A stretch of 64,000 nucleotides of DNA from Treponema sp. Its GTDB lineage: Bacteria > Spirochaetota > Spirochaetia > Treponematales > Treponemataceae. This document shows, one piece after another, positions 46,135 to 54,736 of the stretch (positions are counted from its first letter, which is position 1; every line of letters starts with the position of its first letter). Where the stretch lies: positions 62,001 through 126,000 of the forward strand of contig JAFZRP010000013.1 in NCBI GenBank assembly GCA_017619795.1. The letters run 5' to 3'. The position numbers and the translations under genes are program-made. Below the pieces are notes generated by a model. It did not search any database and was not told the DNA's origin. It saw only the letters and a program-made list of their open reading frames with translations.

Positions 46135-47319
46135 ATGAGTGAGATTCAACACTGGTACTTACATGCAGACTTGGACGCATTTTTTGCCTCAGTAGAGCAG
46201 CTGGATCACCCGGAATACAAAGGTAAGCCAGTTATAGTCGGCGGGCTGCCTGGTGACAAGCGAAGTGTTGTTTCTACCGCCTCCTACGAAGCACGTGTAT
46301 TTGGTGTCCATTCTGCAATGCCAACGTACCAGGCCTACAAGCTTTGTCCGCAGGGAATATTTGTTCACGGACGCATGCAGCGCTACGCGGAGCTTTCGTA
46401 TCAGATAATGTCTATTTTTAAGGAATATTCGCCGGACGTAGAACAGATGTCTATTGACGAAGCCTTTATTGATATAACAGGAACTGAAAAGCTTTTTGGA
46501 CCGCCGGAAGAAACAGCAATGCGCATAAAGCAGCAGGTAAAGCAGATGACGGGACTAACAGTTTCAATCGGGCTTGCGGCAACTAAATACCATGCAAAGC
46601 TTGCTTCCGACATGAAAAAACCAGACGGCTTTTATTTTATTCCGCCTGGAACGGAGCAGGCTTTTATGCTTCAGCTGCCGCTAAAAAAAGTGTTTGGAAT
46701 AGGTACTAAAACACTGGAAAACTTAAATTACCACGGTATACACACAACCCGCGATGTTTACGAAAAAAGCCTTGATACGCTACAGTTTCTTTTCGGGCGG
46801 AATACCGGACAGTTTCTTTACAATACCGTACGAGCCCTTGAAACAGAAACCTTTTCCCGCGAATCAAAAACTCATTCTCTAAGTGCAGAAACAACCTTCC
46901 CGTGCGATGTTTATGATGTTTATTCCCTGGAAACAGCTCTTCTTGATTTGTGCCACGGAGTTTTCTTCCGCCTGCTTAGAGAAAACGGTTTTTCTAAAAC
47001 AGTTATGGTAAAAATACGCTACGAAGACTTTACGACAGTTTCCATTCAGGAAAAAACAAGTTCCAATATCCTTATTATTGATACTTTTTATGAAATTGCA
47101 AAAAGACTTCTTGAGAAAAAATACGATGTAAAACGTGGAGTCAGGCTGCTTGGTGTTGGTCTTGAAAATATTTTACACGAGGAAAAGGATGTTCAGCAGG
47201 AGCTTTTTGAAGATGAAAACAAAAAGAAACAGGCTGTGGAAAAAGCAATCCTTTCATTAGAGAAAAAACACCCTGATATAAAGATTAAAAAAGCGCGTCT
47301 TTTTGAAAAACAAAAATAA
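46135..47319 (+). CDS. dinB: DNA polymerase IV (Y-family translesion polymerase)
   Basis: 394 residues from the ATG at 46135. Catalytic acidic residues in HADLDAFFASVEQ and MSIDEAFIDITG (SIDEA) are intact, with VGGLPGDKRSVVSTASYEAR, IGLAATKYHAKLASDMKKPDG and a little-finger domain (TTFPCDVYDVYSLETALLDL). The C-terminus is Lys-rich and carries QQELFEDEN, which may be a sliding-clamp-binding motif (QxxLF). Confidence 0.95.
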   Translation: MSEIQHWYLHADLDAFFASVEQLDHPEYKGKPVIVGGLPGDKRSVVSTASYEARVFGVHSAMPTYQAYKLCPQGIFVHGRMQRYAELSYQIMSIFKEYSPDVEQMSIDEAFIDITGTEKLFGPPEETAMRIKQQVKQMTGLTVSIGLAATKYHAKLASDMKKPDGFYFIPPGTEQAFMLQLPLKKVFGIGTKTLENLNYHGIHTTRDVYEKSLDTLQFLFGRNTGQFLYNTVRALETETFSRESKTHSLSAETTFPCDVYDVYSLETALLDLCHGVFFRLLRENGFSKTVMVKIRYEDFTTVSIQEKTSSNILIIDTFYEIAKRLLEKKYDVKRGVRLLGVGLENILHEEKDVQQELFEDENKKKQAVEKAILSLEKKHPDIKIKKARLFEKQK

Positions 47320-47336
47320 TAACTGCACAGAAACAA

Positions 47337-49403
47337 TTACTGCAGTGGAGCGAAATATCCTCTTTCATCGCGGCCGCTTCTGTTTAATAAATAAACCTCA
47401 GCCTCTACTGGAAGATAGTTTTCTCCAAAATTAGTCTGTAAAGCAGAAACAAAGCTCAACTGGTATACGCCCTGCGGAATATCAATAATATCGCTTACAA
47501 TGTTCTTAAGGCCTTCAGGACGGAAAACATAATATTCTTCTCCGCTTGTGTTTGAAAGCAGATAATCATACTCGGAAGCAACAGCCTTCTGCGAAACCTG
47601 TACAAAAGAAAAACCAACAGTATTGTTGCACATATAAGCCGCAAGCTCTGCAAGCGTGTACTTTGTAAAGGCACCATTGGTAATTGCGCCGTCGGAAATC
47701 ATAATTATTGATCGCTTTTTAGCCGCATTGATTAAATCATTAACTGCAAGCCTAATAGCTAAATCTACAGAAACATCTCTGGAAACGTTAGCCTTTAATG
47801 CATCTAAGCTGAAGTTTTCAAGCCCCGTACTGTTTCCAACATATTCAAGAACAGGAATTGCTCCTGCAGAAATAACCCTTATAGTTGAACGTTCACCGGC
47901 AGAAGCCGCAATTTCTTTTACAGCAGTTTCAATTTCATCCTTGTACTGTGTGCTGGAAGTAGAACGGTCAATAATGATAGTGATATCGGCATAAGTATTA
48001 TTTGAAACAGCACCTTCAAACGTAAGCTTTGAAACAGGCCGTTTATTTTCACTCAAGTAGAAATTACCGGACTGCAAGCCTACAACCGGCTGTCTGTGTC
48101 TGTTTTCTACCTTAAGCTCAACAGTAACATTCGGGAAGGCAGAAGCATCTACATTCTCAATCTGAACGAACAGACCGCCGACAAGCTCCTGAATCCTTGA
48201 CATTATATAAACTTCGTTTGCAGAAAAATCTGTAACGACTACATTGCTGTTTACATCCAGAGTTGCAGAAGTAATGCGGCCAGGTGCATTTCCTGTCCGA
48301 GCATATTCAAACAAAGCCCCGGAATCAACCTGAACTCCAATAAGACGGTTTTCATCGCATACAAGAAGAGATTTGTCGCTTGTTTTTATTGCTTCAGGTT
48401 TTGAAAAAGTATTATCTTCAACAAGCTGGCGGATATAATTGCCGGAACGGTCAAACTCATAAATACAGCCGTATTTTTCATCAGCAACAAAAATGCTTTC
48501 GTCTACAACTGCAATTCCTGTAGGACACTTAAAGCCCCGGAAGCTGCCCTTTTTATAGCCGAAGTGGAAAAGTCCGCTTCCTTCTTCATCAAAAACATCT
48601 ACACGTCTGTTGCCGAAATCTGTAACATAGATTCTACCAAGCTCATCCTCAGCAAGATACTGTGGTCCTACAAGGCTGCCTGTTCCTCTACCGCGGCTTC
48701 CTATATATTTTTCAAACCTTCCGTTAGAAGAAAGCAGCGCAAGCCTGTCTCCTGCACTTTCGCTAACAAGAAGTTTTCCACTCTTAAGTCTTATAATATC
48801 AACCGGGCGGTCAAAACCTGTAAGAGGTCCTGTAACACGCTCAAGAACTGTACCATTAAGGTTAAGCTTTAAAAGCTCGTTTGTATTGTACGAGGTAATC
48901 CAGATTGTACCGTCTTTGTTGGCAAGTACAGAAACAGGTCCACTGAAAATAAGGTTTCCTTCATTCATACCGTAGAAGCTTCCTGCTTCAGAAAGCCTCA
49001 TAAGCTTTTCTGCTGAATCACCGGTTACCCTGCGTTCCCTGACAATTTCAATTTTATTCTGAAGTAAAAGGCCGCCGTAACCGTTTTCAGAAGCGGTATT
49101 CCAGTAGGATAAGGCCGAGCCTTCAAGTCCTGTTTTATAATATGTATTTCCAAGCCATTCTAGAATAAGGTTATCATTTGGAAGATAAGAAAGTGCTTTT
49201 TCAAACTGAACTATAGCCTCGTTGAAAGCACCTTTATAGTAAGCCTGTACTCCGCGTCTGAACTCTTCGGCGGCAAAGCCTTCCTCTGCAGTCCTTATTC
49301 GATTATCATTCTGGTTCATTCCCGCGGTATACGTTGTTTCCTGAGAAAAACCAAAAAAGAGCACTGAAACGAAAATTAATAAAACGGCTGAAATCTTCTT
49401 CAT
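47337..49403 (-). CDS. Exported TPR / NHL-propeller / VWA protein
   Basis: 688 residues. Signal peptide (KKISAVLLIFVSVLFFGFS), TPR at about 45-110 (VQAYYKGAFNEAIVQFEKALSYLPND), a six-bladed NHL-like propeller at about 150-420 (GPVSVLANKDGTIWITSYNT, FDRPVDIIRLKSGKLLVSES, GPQYLAEDELGRIYVTDFGN), then a von Willebrand A domain with a complete metal-site start DRSTSST and MISDGAITNG. Its ATG overlaps the upstream TPR gene stop (TAATG). Probably a periplasmic or surface protein-binding scaffold; ligand unknown. Confidence 0.8.
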   Translation of the reverse strand: MKKISAVLLIFVSVLFFGFSQETTYTAGMNQNDNRIRTAEEGFAAEEFRRGVQAYYKGAFNEAIVQFEKALSYLPNDNLILEWLGNTYYKTGLEGSALSYWNTASENGYGGLLLQNKIEIVRERRVTGDSAEKLMRLSEAGSFYGMNEGNLIFSGPVSVLANKDGTIWITSYNTNELLKLNLNGTVLERVTGPLTGFDRPVDIIRLKSGKLLVSESAGDRLALLSSNGRFEKYIGSRGRGTGSLVGPQYLAEDELGRIYVTDFGNRRVDVFDEEGSGLFHFGYKKGSFRGFKCPTGIAVVDESIFVADEKYGCIYEFDRSGNYIRQLVEDNTFSKPEAIKTSDKSLLVCDENRLIGVQVDSGALFEYARTGNAPGRITSATLDVNSNVVVTDFSANEVYIMSRIQELVGGLFVQIENVDASAFPNVTVELKVENRHRQPVVGLQSGNFYLSENKRPVSKLTFEGAVSNNTYADITIIIDRSTSSTQYKDEIETAVKEIAASAGERSTIRVISAGAIPVLEYVGNSTGLENFSLDALKANVSRDVSVDLAIRLAVNDLINAAKKRSIIMISDGAITNGAFTKYTLAELAAYMCNNTVGFSFVQVSQKAVASEYDYLLSNTSGEEYYVFRPEGLKNIVSDIIDIPQGVYQLSFVSALQTNFGENYLPVEAEVYLLNRSGRDERGYFAPLQ

Positions 49404-50080
49404 TAACTAACGGTCCTGTCCAAAAGATTTATATGCTCGGATATTGTCTCGTTATGCTTATCAAGCTCAGCTGCCTGATAAAGATATTTTCTTGCATCAT
49501 CAAAAAGCCCAAGCTTATAGTAAACCCATCCAAGAGAATCAAGACATGCAGCTGATTCAGGAGCATAATCTACAGCCTGCTTACACAAAGAAAGTGCTCT
49601 GGACAAATCCTTTTCTTCGCAGGCAAGCACATAACCTAAACCGTTGAGCGCAGTTATGTTGTTTTTATCCTGTTTAAGGGATTCTTCATAATACTCCATA
49701 CATTTTTCTGTATCTTTCTGCTCCCATGCAATAAAGGCAATTGCCGCATATACTGATGGTGTCATATAGCCTGTTTCAAGCAGCTTACCAAGCTCAAAGT
49801 CTGCAAGACGTTTTCTTCCGGAAATTGCATAAATTACCGCAAGCAAAAAGCGGCACTGTAGCGTACGTTCAAGATGTGTTCCGGAGGTTACTACCTGTTC
49901 AAGATACATAAGGGCATCGTCGTATTTCTGGAGCTTTGAATAGCATAAGCCGAGATAGTAGGCTGTATCCAATTTATCTGCCCCGGAATCTGCCGGTAAT
50001 GCAAGGAAAAAAGCAAGAGCATCGGCATACTCGCCGTTTTTATAATGTACTATACCTTCTGATAATATGTTATCTTTCAT
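49403..50080 (-). CDS. TPR protein coupled to the VWA protein gene
   Basis: 225 residues composed almost wholly of TPR repeats (GIVHYKNGEYADALAFFLAL, LCYSKLQKYDDALMYLEQVV, LDSLGWVYYKLGLFDDARKYL). No signal peptide. Strong RBS (GGTGGGG). The stop overlaps the start of the TPR/NHL/VWA gene by one base. Confidence 0.8.
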   Translation of the reverse strand: MKDNILSEGIVHYKNGEYADALAFFLALPADSGADKLDTAYYLGLCYSKLQKYDDALMYLEQVVTSGTHLERTLQCRFLLAVIYAISGRKRLADFELGKLLETGYMTPSVYAAIAFIAWEQKDTEKCMEYYEESLKQDKNNITALNGLGYVLACEEKDLSRALSLCKQAVDYAPESAACLDSLGWVYYKLGLFDDARKYLYQAAELDKHNETISEHINLLDRTVS

Positions 50081-50100
50081 TTCCCCACCTGAAATCTATT

Positions 50101-50865
50101 TTACATTGAAAACGAAATACCGTCTACAATACTTTCCGCCAGCGGATCTGCATATACTCTGGAAACAGCAATATAGCCGTCCCTTGCTATTCCAAAATCC
50201 GTTTCGGGAAGCTTTTCGGTAATGTTTTCCCCCATTACTATTTCCGTCTCAAAAAGACCGTCCCCTTTATCTATAAAATTGATTGAATCCTTGTAATTTC
50301 GCAGGCAAAGCTCACTTGCAAGCTTAGCTCCCTTGTAGCTGTCTAACGAACAGGCATTTATGTTTACGAAAGACCTTGGTGCCTTAAGCGTACACAGCGA
50401 CATAAGTGTTTTAAGGTTCTTTGCAACAAAATCGGCAATTGCAGTATATTTACAGCCTTCCTTTCTTGCTGTTTCCCAGTCTACAGGATCAATACTTACG
50501 GCAATTCCAGGAAGATTTATAAGCACAGCCTGTCTTGCGGCGGCACAGGTACCCGAATAGATAATATCTGTGCCCATATTAGCACCAATGTTTATACCCG
50601 CTATTACTGCGTCAATTTTTACTCCGAAGAAGCCGCCGACTGAGCCTGCGAAGGAACAGTCTGCCGGATAACCCGAACAGGCATAAACATTATCACTTAT
50701 TTTTCTTACGGTATTTTTTCTGAACATTGTAAAATGATGAGAAACTGCGGAACGGTTGCTGTCTGGTGCAAGAATATAAACCTGGTGCTCCCGAGCTAAC
50801 CTGTCGGCTAAAGCCTTTAGTCCGGGTGAGTCATATCCATCATCATTCGTCAACAGCAGGTTCAT
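50101..50865 (-). CDS. surE: 5'/3'-nucleotidase SurE
   Basis: 254 residues. Metal-dependent survival-family nucleotidase. N-terminal metal site LLTNDDGYDSPGL (the DD pair), VYILAPDSNRSAVSH and VIAGINIGANMGTDIIYSGTCAAARQA match the family closely. It begins 3 bases after the GHMP-kinase stop, so both are one transcript. Confidence 0.95.
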   Translation of the reverse strand: MNLLLTNDDGYDSPGLKALADRLAREHQVYILAPDSNRSAVSHHFTMFRKNTVRKISDNVYACSGYPADCSFAGSVGGFFGVKIDAVIAGINIGANMGTDIIYSGTCAAARQAVLINLPGIAVSIDPVDWETARKEGCKYTAIADFVAKNLKTLMSLCTLKAPRSFVNINACSLDSYKGAKLASELCLRNYKDSINFIDKGDGLFETEIVMGENITEKLPETDFGIARDGYIAVSRVYADPLAESIVDGISFSM

Positions 50866-50868
50866 GTT

Positions 50869-52050
50869 TTAATCCTTTACAATGGAAGCACCCTCTGAAG
50901 GAACTACCTCGTAGCATTCCGTATGATAACCAAAAATCTTTTCGAACTCAGCGAGCTTTGCCTTAAAGTTTTCCTCATCGCTTGAACGGATTACTGCATA
51001 CAGACAGCGGGCAAAGCCTTTTCCTGTAATTCTGCCGCAGGAAACCGGCTTAGAAAGCATTTCAAGGTTTGGTTCAAGTTCTCCAACTCTTTTTATAATC
51101 CAGTCAATTTCCGGACAGGAGATTTCGTACATATCGCGCATGCTTTCGTGACTGTGATTTACAGCCCTTGCAAACTTAAAGAAATCGCGTTTTTCAAGAC
51201 CGTCCCGTGCATCAAGAACATCGTTATGCTCACGCATTATGCACAAAAGTCTTCGTCTTGTTTCCTCAGATACAACAGAAAGCTCTTCGTTTATATCTGT
51301 AACATTGTTTATATACTGCCAGCCGCCGTAAACACCGTTTTTCTGGTCCTTAAGGTCACCAATAAGAAGTGCATACTGAGGCTCGTACAAGGCTTCTTCG
51401 TTCCACACTGAAAATCTCGGTACTTTTGTATCTATGAGGAAAATCTTTTTGCCTTCAAAATTGAATGGTACATAATCCCAAAGGTTCTTTGCGTGGTCGG
51501 TGATGATGAGGTTGCCCTTTTTAGCGAATAAAGCTGCATAATTATCTGCAATGTAATTGTTTACCTGCAGGAAACGTCTGTTTGCCCTTTCTATTACCTG
51601 AAGAATCTGGAAATCTGTACAGGTGATTGCGAAAAGCTCGCGAATACCAACAGCAACTGCAATTTTTATAGCCGTAGTAATTCCAAAGCCTGCAGATGGA
51701 AGAATGTCGCTGTAGATTGTTATGTCCATTCCGCCAAGAGAAAAGCCGCCTGAGGTATAACCGTAAATAATTGCCTTTACAGCATTTGCCCAGCGGTCTT
51801 CTTTTTTATATTTCATGGATGAAAGGTTAGCTTTTTTTCTTTCGTTGAGTTGCTTAAAATAAAAACGGAAGGAGGAATCTTCACGCTTTGAAAAAGCAAC
51901 ATAAACCGGCAAGTTTACAGCCATTGACAGGGTCTTGTCTTTAAAAAACCAGGAATGTTCTCCAATAAGATGAAAACGCCCGGGTGCTTTTACGACCAAA
52001 TCCGGCATTACACCATATTCTGACTGATGTGAGTCATTTACAATCTTCAT
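50869..52050 (-). CDS. Divergent galactokinase-like GHMP kinase
   Basis: 393 residues, the size of galactokinase. The signature normally GRxNLIGEHTDY reads GRFHLIGEHSWF (residues 24-35), so the Asn, and the Asp that contacts sugar, are replaced. The phosphate loop normally PxGxGLSSSAA reads LPSAGFGITTAIKIAV. The third motif is CGRITGKGFARCLYAV. A candidate catalytic Asp is in NNYIADNYAALFAKKG. It is a GHMP-fold protein, but substrate and even activity are uncertain. RBS GGGTGGGGA. It precedes surE. Confidence 0.75.
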   Translation of the reverse strand: MKIVNDSHQSEYGVMPDLVVKAPGRFHLIGEHSWFFKDKTLSMAVNLPVYVAFSKREDSSFRFYFKQLNERKKANLSSMKYKKEDRWANAVKAIIYGYTSGGFSLGGMDITIYSDILPSAGFGITTAIKIAVAVGIRELFAITCTDFQILQVIERANRRFLQVNNYIADNYAALFAKKGNLIITDHAKNLWDYVPFNFEGKKIFLIDTKVPRFSVWNEEALYEPQYALLIGDLKDQKNGVYGGWQYINNVTDINEELSVVSEETRRRLLCIMREHNDVLDARDGLEKRDFFKFARAVNHSHESMRDMYEISCPEIDWIIKRVGELEPNLEMLSKPVSCGRITGKGFARCLYAVIRSSDEENFKAKLAEFEKIFGYHTECYEVVPSEGASIVKD

Positions 52051-52160
52051 AATATTGGATCCCCACCCTTTTTATATTGTTTTTTTTTATTAACAGTGTT
52101 ATATTTTTTTTACAATAACTGTAACGATTACTGAAAAATATACCTATTAATAATAATATA

Positions 52161-54056
52161 ATGACACTGATTTTACAAGTTTTTTATTCAGTTTTTTCTG
52201 GCGTAATGCTTTCAGCAGCAATACCAAACGAGATTTATTCTTTCGGATGTCCCGTCCTGGCTTTTATTGCCCTCATACCGCTTTATCTGAATATACGATA
52301 CTACTGCAAAAGCTTTGGACGAGCTTTCCTGCTTTCGTTTATACAGGTGCTTACAACGCATCTGCTTTCAAGCTTCTGGCTTGCCTTCTTTAAGGATTTT
52401 GCAATCTTTACCCTGGGAGCATCTGCGCTTGCAACAGCCTGTATAGGTGGTTTTTTAGGAATGCTGATGTATCTGCCGTATTCGAGAAAGGTATACGGTA
52501 AAAAAATAAATAATCTTATTGATTTCAAGCCTGTAAATCCCTTTTACGAGCATACCTCGTTCAGAGTCCTTTATTTTACGTTTATTTACGTGCTTTACGA
52601 ATGGGTAAAATCAAGCGGTTTTATAGGATATCCGTGGGGAACTGTTTCCAGCGCAATGTTTAAGTTCCCGATTCTTACCCAGCTGGCGGCAATAACCGGT
52701 ACTTACGGAGTAACCTTCCTTACGGTAATGTTCAATTGTCTTGCGGCGGAAGGTGTGATTATCTATCTTGAAGCGAAGACAGCCTTTTTCCCGGAAAAAC
52801 AAAAGGAGCTTTTCTTTGAATATATAAATGTTTCCAAGGTATTCCTTCTGCTCTTTGGTGCATCGCTCCTTTACGGCTACTATCAATATATTGCAGAAAG
52901 AGTGCCTGCAAAGACGCTTACTACAATAATGGTTCAGCAGAACAGTGACCCATGGAAGCTTAATAATGATAACGAAACCGTACTAAAATCAGAAAAGCTT
53001 ACATACGAACAGATAGACGAGCTTAAAAAAGACAATAAAAAGCCTCAGCTTGTTGTTTGGAGCGAAGGCTGTCTGATGAAGACTTTCCCTGGTGCAAAAA
53101 GTTACTACAGAAGTCATCCTTCAGAAGCTTCTCTCACTGAGTTTATTGAAGACATAAAAACTCCTCTGCTTGCCGGCGGTTCTTATGTAAAGACGGTTAC
53201 GAAGGAAAAAACTGTAAAAGAGATTGATGAAGAAACCGGCGAGGAAAAAGAAAAAAAGATTGAGGATGAACAGCGCTACTACTTTAATGCGGCTCACGTT
53301 TTTGACGAAAAGGCTAATTACAGAGGCTTTTACGGAAAGCTTCATCTTGTACCGTTCGCAGAAGCAGTTCCAGGTGCAGATCTTCCCTTTATCAAAAACC
53401 TGATGATAAAGATTCTCGGCTTTTCTGCGTTCTGGAGCCAGGGCGAACAGCTGAGATACTTTGACATTCCGTGTTCATATTACGACAAGGAATATATTCC
53501 CGCTGTTGAAAGCACCGATATTTCGGTTCCATACAGTACCGCTAAAAACCTGCCGTCGCCTACAGTAAAAATCTGTACGCCTATCTGTTTTGATGATTCC
53601 TTTACAGATGTAATGCGCCCTCTTTATCTTAACGGTGCAGAGCTTTTTGTAAACATAACAGACGATTCCTGGTCGCTCAAAAAGTCAAGCGAGATTCAGC
53701 ATTTTGTAATTGCGTCTTACCGGGCAATTGAATACAGAACAACAATGATCCGCTCTGCTAATGCAGGCTATTCTGTCGTGATTTCTCCGGTTGGAAAGAT
53801 TCTTGCTGACCAGCCGCTCTTCACAGATTCTTCTGCAAGCTATGAAGTTCCAATCTATCACAGGACAATCACAACTTATGCACGCTTTGGAAACTGGCTG
53901 CCTTATCTTTCAATAATAATTCTCTTTGTAGTTTCAGTGCTTATGAAGCTTTGCTTTGCGGATTCAGACTATATTCCAAGTGAACGCAAGCACAAAAACA
54001 AGAAGAACAAAAAGGATAAGAAAAAACACTCCAAGAAAAATTCAAAGAAAAAATAA
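52161..54056 (+). CDS. lnt: Apolipoprotein N-acyltransferase
   Basis: 631 residues, longer than usual (about 510). N-terminal transmembrane bundle, then a nitrilase-like domain facing the periplasm with the Glu in VVWSEGCLMKTFP, Lys in YGKLHLVPFAEAVPG and Cys in KICTPICFDDSF (Glu-Lys-Cys triad). Attaches the third acyl chain to lipoproteins, fitting the many lipoproteins here. A charged insert (TVKEIDEETGEEKEKKIED) and a Lys-rich cytoplasmic tail of about 30 residues are additions. No Shine-Dalgarno sequence before the ATG. Confidence 0.9.
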   Translation: MTLILQVFYSVFSGVMLSAAIPNEIYSFGCPVLAFIALIPLYLNIRYYCKSFGRAFLLSFIQVLTTHLLSSFWLAFFKDFAIFTLGASALATACIGGFLGMLMYLPYSRKVYGKKINNLIDFKPVNPFYEHTSFRVLYFTFIYVLYEWVKSSGFIGYPWGTVSSAMFKFPILTQLAAITGTYGVTFLTVMFNCLAAEGVIIYLEAKTAFFPEKQKELFFEYINVSKVFLLLFGASLLYGYYQYIAERVPAKTLTTIMVQQNSDPWKLNNDNETVLKSEKLTYEQIDELKKDNKKPQLVVWSEGCLMKTFPGAKSYYRSHPSEASLTEFIEDIKTPLLAGGSYVKTVTKEKTVKEIDEETGEEKEKKIEDEQRYYFNAAHVFDEKANYRGFYGKLHLVPFAEAVPGADLPFIKNLMIKILGFSAFWSQGEQLRYFDIPCSYYDKEYIPAVESTDISVPYSTAKNLPSPTVKICTPICFDDSFTDVMRPLYLNGAELFVNITDDSWSLKKSSEIQHFVIASYRAIEYRTTMIRSANAGYSVVISPVGKILADQPLFTDSSASYEVPIYHRTITTYARFGNWLPYLSIIILFVVSVLMKLCFADSDYIPSERKHKNKKNKKDKKKHSKKNSKKK

Positions 54057-54162
54057 ATTGTCAATAGGAACGGAATAAGTTTTCGACCTAAGCATAAATT
54101 TTTTTTTTGTCAAGAAAAATAGTTTAAAAAATTTTCATCAAAATGGCATAAAATCTCTTGTG

Positions 54163-54220
54163 TTATCATATCTAGTGTTATATTATGGATTTAATAAAAA
54201 AAAGACACTATATCTAATGT
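54163..54220 (+). promoter_or_regulatory. NrdR box pair upstream of nrdR-nrdD
   Basis: TTATCATATCTAGTGT (54163-54178) and ACACTATATCTAATGT (54205-54220) match the NrdR consensus ACACTATATATAGTGT at 11 and 14 of 16 positions, 42 bases apart start to start. The second overlaps a possible -10 (TATATC), so NrdR should repress its own operon. Confidence 0.75.
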
Positions 54221-54241
54221 TGATTAAATAAAGAGGAATTA

Positions 54242-54736
54242 ATGCGCTGTCCGTATTGTGCTAGTCTTGACGACAAGGTAATTGAGTCAAGAACTATGGT
54301 AAATGGTGAAAGTATACGCCGTAGAAGAGAATGTCTTAGCTGCGGTTACCGTTTTACCAGCTATGAAAGGATTGACGAAAAACCTTTTATGGTAGTTAAG
54401 CGCGACGGCAGAAGGCAACCTTTCGATGCAACCAAACTGGAAAAAGGTATAGACCGGGCTCTTGAAAAACGTCCTGTTCCTACACTGCTTGTAGAACAGC
54501 TTACCAACTCAATTGAGGACGATGCAATTAAGCTGGGAAAAGAAGCTCACGAGATTACCACTGCGCAGTTAGGTGAATTAGTCCTTGAAAAACTTTACTC
54601 AATAGATAAGGTGGCTTACATCAGGTTCGCTTCGGTGTACCGTCATTTTGAAACCGTCGAGGAATTCATAACAGAAGTAAAAAATATAGAAAACAGGGGT
54701 GCCGAAACAGGCACAAAGGGGAAAACAAATGAGTGA
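54242..54736 (+). CDS. nrdR: Transcriptional repressor NrdR
   Basis: 164 residues. Zinc-ribbon DNA-binding N-terminus (CPYCASLDDKVIESR ... CLSCGYRFTSYER) and an ATP-cone domain (VVKRDGRRQPFDATKLEKGI) that senses ATP/dATP. Represses ribonucleotide reductase genes. RBS GAGG. The gene overlaps the nrdD start by 8 bases, and paired NrdR boxes precede it. Confidence 0.95.
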   Translation: MRCPYCASLDDKVIESRTMVNGESIRRRRECLSCGYRFTSYERIDEKPFMVVKRDGRRQPFDATKLEKGIDRALEKRPVPTLLVEQLTNSIEDDAIKLGKEAHEITTAQLGELVLEKLYSIDKVAYIRFASVYRHFETVEEFITEVKNIENRGAETGTKGKTNE

